From NCBI GenBank assembly GCA_020718645.1, contig DYRQ01000011.1, positions 1-36,550 of the forward strand: a DNA stretch of 36,550 nucleotides, read 5' to 3'. The stretch's first letter is position 1; every line of letters begins with the position of its first letter. Positions 11,271 to 21,905 of this stretch are shown one piece after another. Below the pieces are notes generated by a model, which ran no database searches, had not been told where the DNA came from, and saw only the letters and a list, made by a program, of their open reading frames with translations. Origin of the DNA: Verrucomicrobium spinosum (lineage in GTDB: Bacteria; Verrucomicrobiota; Verrucomicrobiia; JADLBR01; JAIBCM01). The position numbers and the translations under genes are program-made.

Positions 11271-11932
11271 CTATTCGAGTTCACTGAAACTGGTGGCCAC
11301 AATGACACCGTGTTCTTTTGCCCGCTCCAAAGCAGCTCGCTGGATAGTCACTGCTACGATGATCTGGCTGGCCACGCTATTTCCCGTCTGGCGCTCGTAA
11401 AGTTTCACGCACCGGGCAAACTCTGTGACATCCGCCCCACTGGCATTGGCTTTGATCTCGCTGGCCGTAATTTTTACATTTCGCACCAGCACATCCAAGT
11501 CATAGGAACGAGGCTCACCGTTAATAAACCCGTCCGGATCTTGGCCATGATAATACTCCACGGAGTAACCGACCTCGCGCAGGTTGACGATCAACCCCTA
11601 CCGAAAAGCCTCTTCTGCACCATCCCCCCAATGCGATCCGATCACTCCGAAACGACGGTGGATGTCATCGAAACCGCGTCTCATGGTGGCGTCGGTATGC
11701 TTCTGCGCTTCAGCCAACTCTTCGACTTTGATCGTCAGCGAGTCCAAGCGCTTCTCTGTCTGCTTCTGCGCGATCCCGAGGTCTGCTACGATCTCCTTCA
11801 GCTCCGAGAAATCTTCCCGTGCACCGTCCGGCGCAGCTCTTCTGAAAAATCGTCCATCGCACTGGCGAGTGCCTCGGCTGCCTCATCGGGCATCGAGCGC
11901 TTGAGCTTTTCGTATAATTGAAAAGTGGACAT
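11271..11932 (-). pseudogene. Decayed DUF3782-like (predicted nuclease-type) protein
   Basis: Start ATG at 11932-11930: MSTFQLYEKLKRSMPDEAAEALASAMDDFSEELRRTV, then a frameshift near 11819-11826 to AREDFSELKEIVADLGIAQKQTEKRLDSLTIKVEELAEAQKHTDATMRRGFDDIHRRFGVIGSHWGDGAEEAFR, an in-frame TAG at 11600-11598, then GLIVNLREVGYSVEYYHGQDPDGF...ATSFSELE to the stop at 11271. Confidence 0.75.
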
Positions 11933-12034
11933 GAAGGCTAACTTAGCACAAGCCGCCCGCCAACACAAGTCTTGCCCAGCGCAACACCTGCCGGGATTAC
12001 TCCCCGTAAAAAACGCCTTCGTTCAGCGGTCTTC

Positions 12035-14767
12035 CTACGCCTCTGCTTCTGCCGACAAGCACGCTTGCATGACACTAAAGAGACTGCTCTGTTTAATAGG
12101 TTTTGGGACAAACCCTTTCATCCCAGCGTCACGATATTTTTTTTCATCCCCTGACAAAACACGCGCTGTCACAGCCACTATCGGAGGGCATGGCCACGGA
12201 TGCTGATTATTTTTGAAATACTCCCTGATTCGACGAGTAGCAGCAATGCCATCGGTGCCTGGCATCTGAATGTCCATGAGCACGATGTCGTAGGGCTTTG
12301 ACAAGACTGCCGCAATCGCCTCCTCCCCTGAACTGACGGCCTCAACGACACACTCTTGCCTGAGAAGTATTTCCTGCATGAGATCCAAATTGACCTCGTC
12401 GTCATCCACCACCAACACCTTCAAATGCTTGGGTAGCGCCATTTGATCTCCATGGCTGATCCCAGCTTTTTGGTTGTCTCTACCTCTTTTGCGTTGGAGA
12501 CACAGGCGCAGGGTAAAAGTAGAACCTTTTCCAAGCTCACTTTCTACGGTCAATCCCCCACCCATCAGTAACGCCAGCTTCCTACAAATAGCCAACCCGA
12601 GCCCTGTGCCACCGTATTTGCGAGCCATGCTCGAGTCCGCTTGGAAAAAGGGCTCAAAGAGTTTCGTGAGTGCATCGGGGGCAATCCCGATGCCGCTATC
12701 CCTGACACTGATCAAGAGACAGGAGCAGTCAGCACGACACGTATAGGCAGACGAAAGTTGAGCGGAAATGTGAACCTCTCCACCACGCTGAGTGAACTTG
12801 ACTGCATTGGCGATCAGGTTGTCGAGTATCTGCCGAACACGCGTAGGATCTCCGACAAAATCTGCTGGTATTTCAGGGTTTATATCGAGGGACAAGAGGA
12901 TGTTTTTGCTCTGCGCCACTGTCCCATGCAGGAAAATCATATCATTCAAGAGCTGCCATAGATCGAAGGATTCCTCCTCGAGAGTCACCTTGCCAGCCCC
13001 GATTTTGGAGTAATCTAAAATATCATTGAGGACGGCCAGCATCTGATTTCCACTTTGCAAGATGGTCGAAACATACTGCTGCTGGTCAGGGGTCAGTTCA
13101 GTCATCTGCAACACTTGAGCAAACCCAAGCACACCGTTCATCGGAGTGCGCACTTCATGGCTCATCACCGAGAGAAATTCGGATTTCGCCTTCTCACCTG
13201 CTAAAGCGGCATCACGAGCCTCTAGTATCTCCTTCTCACGCTTCTTGGCTTCGGTGACATCGGCTGACACCCCGCGAAATCCTGTGCATCGTCCCTGTGA
13301 GTCAAAGATGGGCTTGCCGCTACAGGAAAACCAACAGATGGCACCCTGTGCCGTCTCGCGCCTATAACAGATGTGTCGGAATGCTTTTGGCTCTGCAGCT
13401 AATTCAGACATCCACTGGCGCATCGGCTCACGATCTGGGGGGTAAGCTATTTCATACGCATATTTACCCGCCATCTCCTCGGGTGAGTAACCGAGAGACT
13501 CAGTGACCTTATCGGTCATAAATACATATTTTCCGGATGAATCCATCTCCCAGATAAACTCAGACACAGTCTCTGCCACATCGCGGAAGATCTGCTCGCT
13601 CGCTACTAGCTTTTCTTGAGCCAACTGCATCTCCGTGATGTCCACTGCGATTTGCATGCGTGCCAGCTCCTGACCTGGCCACGGGATCAACTGATCCACA
13701 TTCTGGAACCAGCGCTTCAAAATAGGATGAAAAAATTTCCTCGTTACTGGGTTGCACGGGATACCGGCTTTATCGAACAACTGGTTGTTATGGCAAAAGG
13801 AACATGGCTCTGACTGGTGGTAAAATTTCTTCCAGCAGATTTCCCCCACGACATCTCCAAAAACAGATCGGGCTTTGTGATTCAGAAATAATACCTCGTA
13901 GGTATCTAGTGCTGTGACATAGACAAAAGCCTCCATGTGTTCGAGCACCGAGGTCATCCGCTCATCGTTCACCTCAAGCTGACGGATCGCATCCGTCAAC
14001 TGCCGCTCTGTCTGGCAGATGGTATGGCTTGTTGCATTGAGATGCCTCCCCAGCCGCCCGATCTCATCAGCGCCCTCAGGAAAGAGCTGCTTCCCATCCT
14101 CCTTGCCCAACTGTGCTGCCCCACGGCTGATCACTTCGACCGGTTTGAGAATCATCCTCCTAACAGCCACCCACACCACACTACAGATGAGCACAATGGC
14201 CGAGCCGATTAATGTCACCCCAGACCAGACCATACCCCAGTATCTCCCTCGGATCCCTCGCACATCCACCTGCAAGAATAGCAACCCCAGCTCGGGATTG
14301 AGCGTCTCCCCTCCGTAAGTCGGAACCTGCAACGGCACTGTATAAAGCAGATGATCACCATGGTCGGATAAAGCAGATTTTCGGGCTGATTTCAGCTTTG
14401 CCTCCACAACTTGTTTATTATGATAATCTATGACCTCCAGTGGCTGCCCCACCCACTCCCTGCGAGTCGAGGCAAGAACCCGTGATGGCGTCCCGGCCAG
14501 AACCACGATCAGACTACTCTCATGCAGGACTCCTTGGGTCAACACTGACCTCTGCACCGTAGTCATGTCTGGACAAGATTCCAAAGTGCTCTGCAAGGTA
14601 TCCCCTAGCAGCCGAGCTTGGAGATTCACTTGATGATCTAACTCTTGACCGACCAGCCATGTCATCCAGAAAAATACCGCACCGAAAGTCACAAGAGCAA
14701 CTACGAGCAATACTGCCAAAAATTTGTGCTGTAGCTTCTCCTGCCGCCTCAACCATCCCCTGACCAT
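12035..14767 (-). CDS. PAS-domain hybrid sensor histidine kinase / response regulator
   Basis: 910 aa. Two TM segments flanking a periplasmic region, HAMP-like linker, two PAS domains, HisKA ([21 protein letters not shown]), HATPase ([14 protein letters not shown]), C-terminal receiver ([31 protein letters not shown]). Confidence 0.95.
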   Translation of the reverse strand: MVRGWLRRQEKLQHKFLAVLLVVALVTFGAVFFWMTWLVGQELDHQVNLQARLLGDTLQSTLESCPDMTTVQRSVLTQGVLHESSLIVVLAGTPSRVLASTRREWVGQPLEVIDYHNKQVVEAKLKSARKSALSDHGDHLLYTVPLQVPTYGGETLNPELGLLFLQVDVRGIRGRYWGMVWSGVTLIGSAIVLICSVVWVAVRRMILKPVEVISRGAAQLGKEDGKQLFPEGADEIGRLGRHLNATSHTICQTERQLTDAIRQLEVNDERMTSVLEHMEAFVYVTALDTYEVLFLNHKARSVFGDVVGEICWKKFYHQSEPCSFCHNNQLFDKAGIPCNPVTRKFFHPILKRWFQNVDQLIPWPGQELARMQIAVDITEMQLAQEKLVASEQIFRDVAETVSEFIWEMDSSGKYVFMTDKVTESLGYSPEEMAGKYAYEIAYPPDREPMRQWMSELAAEPKAFRHICYRRETAQGAICWFSCSGKPIFDSQGRCTGFRGVSADVTEAKKREKEILEARDAALAGEKAKSEFLSVMSHEVRTPMNGVLGFAQVLQMTELTPDQQQYVSTILQSGNQMLAVLNDILDYSKIGAGKVTLEEESFDLWQLLNDMIFLHGTVAQSKNILLSLDINPEIPADFVGDPTRVRQILDNLIANAVKFTQRGGEVHISAQLSSAYTCRADCSCLLISVRDSGIGIAPDALTKLFEPFFQADSSMARKYGGTGLGLAICRKLALLMGGGLTVESELGKGSTFTLRLCLQRKRGRDNQKAGISHGDQMALPKHLKVLVVDDDEVNLDLMQEILLRQECVVEAVSSGEEAIAAVLSKPYDIVLMDIQMPGTDGIAATRRIREYFKNNQHPWPCPPIVAVTARVLSGDEKKYRDAGMKGFVPKPIKQSSLFSVMQACLSAEAEA

Positions 14768-15732
14768 CAGCGTTCTCCCCCTAATAGTTCCCCGCAGAGC
14801 GATCCATCCATGACATCCTGAAAAGCGACTTTCCCACCGAGCTGCAATAAACCCGATGCAGCATGAAAGGCCTTGGATCCGAACCCTGAAGGTCCAGAGA
14901 ACTCGGCCTGCTCACTGATACCCAACACTCGTATCCCCATACAATCAGCAGCTACGGACTCCGGTGTCTGGCCGAGATTCTTAGCGAGGATAGCGTTAGC
15001 CTCTGTCGGGTTTTGGCGCCAATACTCCACCGCAGCACCTATTGCACGCACCAAAGATCTTACCTCGTTACGGCGTGCAGATATCACCGAACCCCGCAGG
15101 GCAAACACATCTGCTATAGCACCAGGTGCACGACTACTATCATAGATCACCTGCATCTCGGGGAGTGCCAAAATATCGGAAGAAAACGGTGGGAACGAGA
15201 CCGCTGCATCGGCCATACCTTTGCGCATTTGATGCGCCATCTCGCTCTGATTATAGAAGACCACCCGCATTTCGGAAAGCGATAGTCCTTCGCTTTGAAG
15301 AGCCGCATGGAGTAAAACAGCATTCACGGATCCTTGCTCGATCATGACTGACTTGCCCCGGAGGTCTCCCACGGTCGCAATGGGTTTACGAGCCAGAATC
15401 ACATCGGCACCCGCCGAGATGTCCACTCCATACACCACAGCCGTCGGCTCGCCAGCATACTGCTGAGCCAATAGCAACTCGTAAACCGTCGCACCAAACC
15501 CATCTATCAACCCGCGCTCATAAAACCTGCGAGAATCCCCAGAAGATGCCGTGCGAACGATTTCTACCCCCACCCCGGCTTCGGCAAGAAAACCTTTTTC
15601 TTGCGCAAGAAACAGAAATTCGTATCCGACCCAAGGACTAATGGCGATGCGCAACGGTTTGGGTGCCGCCTGCTGGCACGAACAGAGTGCCCAAGCGCAC
15701 ACTACCCACAATGCCGGGAGCAATCGGGTCAC
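14767..15732 (-). CDS. NMT1/THI5-like (SsuA/nitrate/taurine type) substrate-binding lipoprotein
   Basis: 321 aa from GTG. Lipobox-like [61 protein letters not shown]. Confidence 0.85.
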   Translation of the reverse strand: MTRLLPALWVVCAWALCSCQQAAPKPLRIAISPWVGYEFLFLAQEKGFLAEAGVGVEIVRTASSGDSRRFYERGLIDGFGATVYELLLAQQYAGEPTAVVYGVDISAGADVILARKPIATVGDLRGKSVMIEQGSVNAVLLHAALQSEGLSLSEMRVVFYNQSEMAHQMRKGMADAAVSFPPFSSDILALPEMQVIYDSSRAPGAIADVFALRGSVISARRNEVRSLVRAIGAAVEYWRQNPTEANAILAKNLGQTPESVAADCMGIRVLGISEQAEFSGPSGFGSKAFHAASGLLQLGGKVAFQDVMDGSLCGELLGGER

Positions 15733-17543
15733 GCCCTATTTCCGGCTCCGTCTATCACTGCTAGGCTATACTCGTGCTGTTTTTCTTCCACAGGAGTTTG
15801 GCGGGTAACTGAAGTGCGCTTCACTCCCACGATGTCGGAAAGTTTGTCCGTAACAGCCACCACCCCTGTGAGCATCTGGTTCAGTCCCGTTGCTTGATCC
15901 AGTGTTTTCTCAGCACCCTCAGCGTTGGATTGCGTGGCGCTTTCAAGCTGCGCCACTGCTGTTGCGATTTGGTTAATCCCCAGCACCTGCTCTTTGCTGG
16001 CCATGGCTATCTGATCTATCACCTCGTTCGCCTTCCGGATGTCGCCCGATGCTTTTTTCATGCGACCACTGACCTGTGAGCTCACATCCAAGACATCGTC
16101 CAGACGCAGGGCAGTATCGCGTGCAGCGTTGGCACTGCGGTTAGCCAACGAGCGCACATCCTCGGCCACTACAGCAAACCCAGCGCCGACCTCCCCTGCC
16201 CGAGCAGCCTCCACAGCCGCGTTCAAGGCGAGGATATTGGTCTGAAAGGCAATCTCATCTATGCTTTTGATGATGCCATAGATTTTAGAAAACTCTTCTT
16301 CGAGTCGTTTGAGATCTTCGACTCCCTCGACCGAAGACTTCCATGCCGCCAACACCCTGTCCCTCGCTATCATGGTGTGATCGCTGTTGGAGTTGGTCGC
16401 ACCGAGGAGTTCTTGCAGTGCAGCGCTGGACTGCTCGAGTGCAGTAGCCTGCTGTATGGCTCGACTGGCTTGTGCTTCGCTCAGTTTAGAAAGGCTCGCC
16501 GCCTGCTGCGCCACAGAGTCTCCAGAACTTTTCAGCTCGCCAACCGAGTGGCGAATCGTGCCAGCAATTTGGGCTACAAAAAATACGGCTAAAGCTGTGA
16601 CCACCACACCCACTCCCACGGCAGACCAAAGTGCGATGAGGTAAGTCTGGCGCGCCGTGCTGGCTATGCCTCTGGCTCGGCTGTGGAGGGATTTCAGCTC
16701 ACCCGTGTTGATGGCTAGAATTTTATCAATGATAGCCGTGGTATTGGCAAAAGAATCAGCAGCCGACTTTTCGTAGCTCCCTGTCTGCCACTTGGCGATG
16801 AAGGTGTCGAGCGCTCCATCCACCCACTTCCACTCCACAGTCTCGATAGTGGACTTCATGGCAGCCCTAGCCTGTGGACTCACCGTCAGACTTGTTGATG
16901 TCATCGTTACTTGGATACCCGACCAAGTGCCAATCATCCAGGAAAGCATTTCGGGAGAAATGGCTTGATCGGCTCCGAGGATACCCGACATGCGGGCACG
17001 GAGTTGACCGGTGGATTCTTGGGCATCGCCTAGCACAAACACAGCCATCATCATCTTGCCGAGTCCTTTAGTGGTTTTGCCGTTAACAATGGCCGCATCG
17101 AGACCCCGCAGGTTTTTGATCAATTCCGTATATCCATTGAAAGACTGAGGCGGCGGGCAGAGTTCATCCACCTGTGTGCGGACAGTCTTGATTTTCAGCG
17201 CAGCGACAGCAGCAGCCTTTTTCAGATCGGGGGAGAGTTGCGCACCCGCAAGACTCTTTTCCCACTGAGGAAGAGTGGCATTACTTGCCCCACGCTGTTG
17301 CTGGAGCAGTTCGGGTGTCAGCGCTTTATTCAAAAACATGGACGAACGCCCGCGCTCCCTCTGAAGCTCCTTGACTAATTCAGCGTTCGCCAAGAGCAGA
17401 TTAATGTTGGAAGCCATCTCGCTGGCGAGCAGATATTCATCCTTTTCTTTCAGGACAAAAATAGCAGCCAAGAAAAGACCAGACACAAGAGGAATACCAA
17501 TGAGTAAACCGATTTTTATAGCCAGTTTCATACGATGAAACAT
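15729..17543 (-). CDS. Methyl-accepting chemotaxis protein with NIT (nitrate/nitrite-sensing-like) domain
   Basis: 604 aa. N-terminal TM, NIT hallmark LVKELQRERGRSSMFLNKA, second TM, MCP signalling tip EIAFQTNILALNAAVEAARAGEVGAGFAVVAEDVRSLANRS. Confidence 0.93.
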   Translation of the reverse strand: MFHRMKLAIKIGLLIGIPLVSGLFLAAIFVLKEKDEYLLASEMASNINLLLANAELVKELQRERGRSSMFLNKALTPELLQQQRGASNATLPQWEKSLAGAQLSPDLKKAAAVAALKIKTVRTQVDELCPPPQSFNGYTELIKNLRGLDAAIVNGKTTKGLGKMMMAVFVLGDAQESTGQLRARMSGILGADQAISPEMLSWMIGTWSGIQVTMTSTSLTVSPQARAAMKSTIETVEWKWVDGALDTFIAKWQTGSYEKSAADSFANTTAIIDKILAINTGELKSLHSRARGIASTARQTYLIALWSAVGVGVVVTALAVFFVAQIAGTIRHSVGELKSSGDSVAQQAASLSKLSEAQASRAIQQATALEQSSAALQELLGATNSNSDHTMIARDRVLAAWKSSVEGVEDLKRLEEEFSKIYGIIKSIDEIAFQTNILALNAAVEAARAGEVGAGFAVVAEDVRSLANRSANAARDTALRLDDVLDVSSQVSGRMKKASGDIRKANEVIDQIAMASKEQVLGINQIATAVAQLESATQSNAEGAEKTLDQATGLNQMLTGVVAVTDKLSDIVGVKRTSVTRQTPVEEKQHEYSLAVIDGAGNRA

Positions 17544-17730
17544 TAGTGGAAACCCCTGATAAAACGCAAGTTCATAATTGTAACTAATTTGAGGGTTTAG
17601 GGCAAAATCTTCGCATGGACTGGGTTGATCATGTCTGCGTGTGGGGAAAGGTCTATTCTATTCCACCAACCAGCCTAGTAGCTAGCTCGCCGACTCCCTC
17701 CTTTTCCTTGGGCGGATAAAACCTGACCAG

Positions 17731-19005
17731 TCAGCGGAGCGCTGCGGTAATCTCTTCACCTAATGCTGTGAGAGCAATCTCTTTTTGCTCGCGGGTCAGC
17801 AGATTTTTCACATCTACTTTCCCCTCGGCAAGCTTGGCATCGCAGATCACAGCCACTTTTGCTCCAAAATTTTCGGCTGCCTCAAATTGCTTGCCCAGTG
17901 GTTGGTAACGCAAGGGATAATCCGTGACCCATCCTGTCTGACGGAGCTTGGCTACGAGGCGCAACGACGCGACCTTAAATTCATCCGAGGCGCGAACGAC
18001 AAAAACTTTTTTGCCTGCTGCCGAGTCCGGAAAAAGCCCTTTTTCTTCGAGTAAATTTCCGAGAACGACATCACCCATGCCAAAGCCGGCAGCCGGAAGT
18101 TGCACGCCGGCTAAGTTCTGCAACAGCGTATCGTATCGTCCCCCGCCCGCGACAGCGCGCTCAACAAATTTACCGTGGGTATCCAAGGCAAACGCTTCAA
18201 AGACCACGCCAGTGTAGTAGGCCAAGCCTCTCACGATTTTAAAATCCAGCACGGCAGAATCGCCAACCCCAAACGCCCCGAGCACTTCCGTAATCTCGGC
18301 CAAGCGATCTTTGGCTGGACCCTCGGGAACCTGTTTCAAATCTCGGATCGAACAAAATTCCTGAATTTTGTCCATGACACTTGCTGCACAACCAGCTTCC
18401 GCCAGCTTGGCTGCCAAAGACTCCACGGGCTCGCGCTCGATTTTGTCCACCGCCGAAAAAACCGCAGCGTGCTGTGCCTCGGAAACTCCGATGCTATTCA
18501 GGTATTCAGTCCAGACTTCACGGCTGCTCAGACGGACTTTGCAGTCCTCGGCAGAAAGTCCTAGTTCTCGTAAGATTCCGATGAGCAATGCAATCATCTC
18601 GGCATCCTCTGCGGCGGTGCCTGTGCCTGCAAGGTCGGCATTGAACTGAAAATGCTCGCGCAATCTCCCTTTCTGCTGCCGCTCGTATCGAAAAAGCTGG
18701 GGGATGGCGAACCACTTGATCGGCTTGCGATAATCTTTGTGCTTGGCCGCCACCATGCGGGCAAAGGTGGGCGTCAATTCAGGTCGCATGGCGACTGCTC
18801 GATCGCCTTTGTCGGTGAATTCATAGAGCTGTTTGACAATCTCGGCTCCAGATTTTTTGGTGTAAAGCTCCAAGGGCTCAAGGGGCGGCCCATCGTATTC
18901 TTGGAAACCATGTGCGACAGCGACTTTGCGCCATGCAGAGAATATATGGTTACGACGGAAACATTCTGCAGGATAAAAATCCCGGAACCCAGGCAGCGGA
19001 CGCAT
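17731..19005 (-). CDS. hisS: Histidyl-tRNA synthetase
   Basis: 424 aa. Class II aaRS motifs (AVAMRPELTPTFARMVA, FRYERQQKGRLREHFQFNADLAGT, GLAYYTGVVFEAF, AGGGRYD). Confidence 0.96.
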   Translation of the reverse strand: MRPLPGFRDFYPAECFRRNHIFSAWRKVAVAHGFQEYDGPPLEPLELYTKKSGAEIVKQLYEFTDKGDRAVAMRPELTPTFARMVAAKHKDYRKPIKWFAIPQLFRYERQQKGRLREHFQFNADLAGTGTAAEDAEMIALLIGILRELGLSAEDCKVRLSSREVWTEYLNSIGVSEAQHAAVFSAVDKIEREPVESLAAKLAEAGCAASVMDKIQEFCSIRDLKQVPEGPAKDRLAEITEVLGAFGVGDSAVLDFKIVRGLAYYTGVVFEAFALDTHGKFVERAVAGGGRYDTLLQNLAGVQLPAAGFGMGDVVLGNLLEEKGLFPDSAAGKKVFVVRASDEFKVASLRLVAKLRQTGWVTDYPLRYQPLGKQFEAAENFGAKVAVICDAKLAEGKVDVKNLLTREQKEIALTALGEEITAALR

Positions 19006-19023
19006 GTGATAGAGTGACAGCGG

Positions 19024-19356
19024 TCAGGAGCCGGACTGCGAACTCGAGCCTTTGGACATCTTCTGGGAGAGCTTGATGACTTTGGCTTTCATCTCTTTGC
19101 CAGGCTTGAACTTGACCACGGCGCGAGAAGGAATAGGCACATCGGTCTCGGGTTTGTTGGGGTTGCGACCCACGCGAGCCTTGCGTAATTTCACTTCAAA
19201 AACACCGAAATTGCGCAGCTCCACATTGCGCCCATCAGCAACTGCCTCGACGATATAATCGAGGGTCTTCTGGACGATCTCCAACACATCGTGCTGGATT
19301 TTGCCCGTCTCATTGCTGATACGCACAACCAAGTCGCGCTTGGTAAGATTTGTCAT
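19024..19356 (-). CDS. HU/IHF-family DNA-binding protein
   Basis: MTNLTKRDLVVRISNETG...VELRNFGVFEVKLRKARVGRNPNKPETDVPIPSRAVVKFKPGKEM. Met at 19356 chosen; the ORF opens at 19431. Confidence 0.94.
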   Translation of the reverse strand: MTNLTKRDLVVRISNETGKIQHDVLEIVQKTLDYIVEAVADGRNVELRNFGVFEVKLRKARVGRNPNKPETDVPIPSRAVVKFKPGKEMKAKVIKLSQKMSKGSSSQSGS

Positions 19357-19507
19357 GGAACTCAATGTAGTGAAGGATTTGTCGTTTTCAAGTAAAACTT
19401 TTATTAATGGAAAGTCATATGTTAGTCGCATTAAAGACGCGATATTGTCGTGGTGTAGATTGGCTTGAAGATGTGATTTTTAGCTAGCCTCGGTCTCATC
19501 TCTGTTT

Positions 19508-20407
19508 ATGCCAATAGGCATGAGTGCATTGTTATTGGACGGTCGGGTCTTGGGCTCGGCGATATTGGATGAAACACGCATCAAGGTCGAGACTCTGGCT
19601 CAGAGAGGCATACAACCCAGCGTCGTCTTTATCAGGGTGGGCGAGGATCCTGCTTCGGTCGTCTATGTGCGAATGAAGGATCAGACCGCTGCCAAACTGG
19701 GCATCCGAGCCACTACGCTCGTGCTCGACAAAAATATTTCGCAAGAGGAATTGGTAACCACCATCCAGAAACTCAACTCAGATCCCAGCGTGCATGGTAT
19801 TTTGGTGCAGGCGCCTCTTCCCAAGCCTATCAGTGAACAGGTAATCTTCAGCACGGTGGATCCTTGCAAAGATGTGGATGGATTTCACCCAGTCAATGTG
19901 GGGAAACTCATGCTCGGAGATCCTACGGGGTTCCGTCCATGCACCCCTGCTGGCGTTCACGAAATCTTGATCCGCTCGAACATACCCACAGCAGGAGCTG
20001 AGGTGGTCATCCTCGGTCGCGGCAATATCGTCGGCAAGCCCATGGCTTCGATCTTGGTGCAAAAGGCTCCACATTGCGATGCTACTATCACCATGCTCCA
20101 CTCTCGCAGCCGCGACATACGAGCGCACTGCCTGCAAGCCGATATCATCATCGCCGCCATGGGCAGCGCCAACTTCCTCAAAGCCGATATGGTGAAGCCC
20201 GGCGCCACAGTCATTGATGTCGGCGTCAATCGTGTTCCTGACGCGTCCTCACCGAAGGGTAGCAAGCTCGTCGGTGATGTGGATTTTGATGCTGTGAAAG
20301 AGATCGCCGGGGCGATTACGCCCAACCCTGGTGGAGTCGGACCCATGACCATCGCCATGCTCATGAGCAATACTGTGAAAGCCTGCGAAATTGCTGCTGG
20401 CTCTTGA
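19508..20407 (+). CDS. folD: Bifunctional methylenetetrahydrofolate dehydrogenase / methenyltetrahydrofolate cyclohydrolase
   Basis: PSVHGILVQAPLPKPI, KDVDGFHPVNVGKL, VILGRGNIVGKPM, ITPNPGGVGPMTIAMLM. Alternative start at 19520. Confidence 0.96.
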   Translation: MPIGMSALLLDGRVLGSAILDETRIKVETLAQRGIQPSVVFIRVGEDPASVVYVRMKDQTAAKLGIRATTLVLDKNISQEELVTTIQKLNSDPSVHGILVQAPLPKPISEQVIFSTVDPCKDVDGFHPVNVGKLMLGDPTGFRPCTPAGVHEILIRSNIPTAGAEVVILGRGNIVGKPMASILVQKAPHCDATITMLHSRSRDIRAHCLQADIIIAAMGSANFLKADMVKPGATVIDVGVNRVPDASSPKGSKLVGDVDFDAVKEIAGAITPNPGGVGPMTIAMLMSNTVKACEIAAGS

Positions 20408-20452
20408 CACCAGCTTTGCCTACTTCGAGGAAATGTTGCTGAGTTCTGCTGC

Positions 20453-21274
20453 TTAGGCCACTCTCAGAGTCTCACCGGGTGCGATGCTGTAAAGCTTGTC
20501 TTTGCAGGTAAACCAGACTGTTTTGCCGCCCGTGTTAGAGAAGCTGGTCATATCCACAGAACACACCAACGATCTCCACGCACTCACATAAGCATAGATA
20601 TCCCGGTTGGTGGCGTGCCAGATGCCCGGAGTGGCTGCCGCCATCTCTGCAAAGGTCTCTATCGAGTCCCACGCCTGATGGTCGTCGAACTCATAGCTGT
20701 GACCCCACATGTAAAACAGCTTGTCCGTGTGGTGATGCGCGACAAATTTTTTCCAAAGTTCATCGGTTTTACCTCGGCAGTGAGTGGTCACATGCCAGCT
20801 CAAAAAATCCCCTGGGAGTTCAAAACCCTCGGCAGCCGTAGATAAGCGTGCGTAGCGAAACCCACAGTCACGGGCCAAGGTAGAAAGATGTATATTGCCA
20901 ATGCCCCGACCGAATGGAAATACGAAACCCCGGATCGGACAACCCATGATTTCCTCAAGTTTTCGCCTATCTTCCACCATCTCCCACCGGGCTGCTTCCA
21001 AAGGCAACTTCCACAAATACGGGTGGTGAACGGTGTGTGAGCCAACTTCGTGACCCTGATAGAGGGTGGGCATCTCTTCGGCTGTCACATAATCTTTCCA
21101 TCCCGACTGCGCCTCAGTCTTTCCGATGTGTGCGCTGCTGAGGTAAAATGAACCCTTCAGCCCTTTCTTATTGAACAATTCTACCAGTCGCCTGTCGCTG
21201 GCCACTCCATCATCCCAACTCGAGGTGAGCGCCCCTGATTTTCCTTCAGGCCATGAAAAATTGATCGTGTTCAT
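20453..21274 (-). CDS. Polysaccharide deacetylase-family protein
   Basis: 273 aa. LTSSWDDGVASDRRLVELF, HEVGSHTVHHPYLW (NodB-type metal and catalytic motifs), FVFPFGRG. Confidence 0.87.
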   Translation of the reverse strand: MNTINFSWPEGKSGALTSSWDDGVASDRRLVELFNKKGLKGSFYLSSAHIGKTEAQSGWKDYVTAEEMPTLYQGHEVGSHTVHHPYLWKLPLEAARWEMVEDRRKLEEIMGCPIRGFVFPFGRGIGNIHLSTLARDCGFRYARLSTAAEGFELPGDFLSWHVTTHCRGKTDELWKKFVAHHHTDKLFYMWGHSYEFDDHQAWDSIETFAEMAAATPGIWHATNRDIYAYVSAWRSLVCSVDMTSFSNTGGKTVWFTCKDKLYSIAPGETLRVA

Positions 21275-21311
21275 TTTTTGTTTTCCTTCTGCTTGGCTCT
21301 AGCTTGGACAC

Positions 21312-21905
21312 TCACGCTACCGGGGTATCCGCAGACGGCTGCGCTTTGGCTGCCGCCTGTTTTTTCTTTGCAATCTGAGCGCGGATTTTTTCATTCACCG
21401 GCTGTGCTTCTTCGGGGTTGATCTCCTCCCAATATTCTGCTGAGCGCAGGAGTTGGTCGCGGTGGATCAACAACCCGCCAAAACGGTCGGAAGAGGCATA
21501 CTCAAATCGGCTGTCCATCTTGATTGACTCAAAAGGGCAGACTTCTACGCAGATCTGACAGCCCATGCAGACGGAATAATCTATATCAAACACTTTTGGG
21601 CGCTTGATGGTTTTGCCGTTCTCATCACGGTCTTGAATAATGTAGATGCACTGCGGAGGACACTCCTTCTCGCATATTTTACAGGAGGTGCACCGCATGC
21701 CTTCCACCTCGTTTTCGCCATCGAAAATCAGGATCGGGAAATTGCGGGTGGAGTGCTGGATCGTCGAGGGCTCCTCCGGGTATTGCACCGTGGGCAGTCT
21801 CTCGGGGTCATAGAAGCTGCCGATGAAATTGGCGGCTGTCACCGCCATGCCTTTGAGCAAACCTTCGCCAAACATATCCCACATACGATACCGACCGCCT
21901 GTCAT
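21312..21905 (-). CDS. nuoI: NADH-quinone oxidoreductase subunit I-like (2x[4Fe-4S])
   Basis: 197 aa. CTSCKICEKECPPQCIYI and CMGCQICVEVCPFESI; NuoI-like N-terminus. Confidence 0.82.
   Translation of the reverse strand: MTGGRYRMWDMFGEGLLKGMAVTAANFIGSFYDPERLPTVQYPEEPSTIQHSTRNFPILIFDGENEVEGMRCTSCKICEKECPPQCIYIIQDRDENGKTIKRPKVFDIDYSVCMGCQICVEVCPFESIKMDSRFEYASSDRFGGLLIHRDQLLRSAEYWEEINPEEAQPVNEKIRAQIAKKKQAAAKAQPSADTPVA

Noticed and set aside
11310-11921. 203-aa plus-strand ORF over the DUF3782-like region
   Set aside because: The minus-strand protein (with frameshift and stop) has a coherent family-like sequence; the plus-strand translation does not.
19357-19507. Strand switch near 19.4 kb (mostly minus genes to the left, mostly plus to the right) as a replication-related boundary
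   Set aside because: Several genes to the right (deacetylase, nuoI, L,D-transpeptidase, M48) are on the minus strand, and no DnaA boxes or ori-associated genes were seen.
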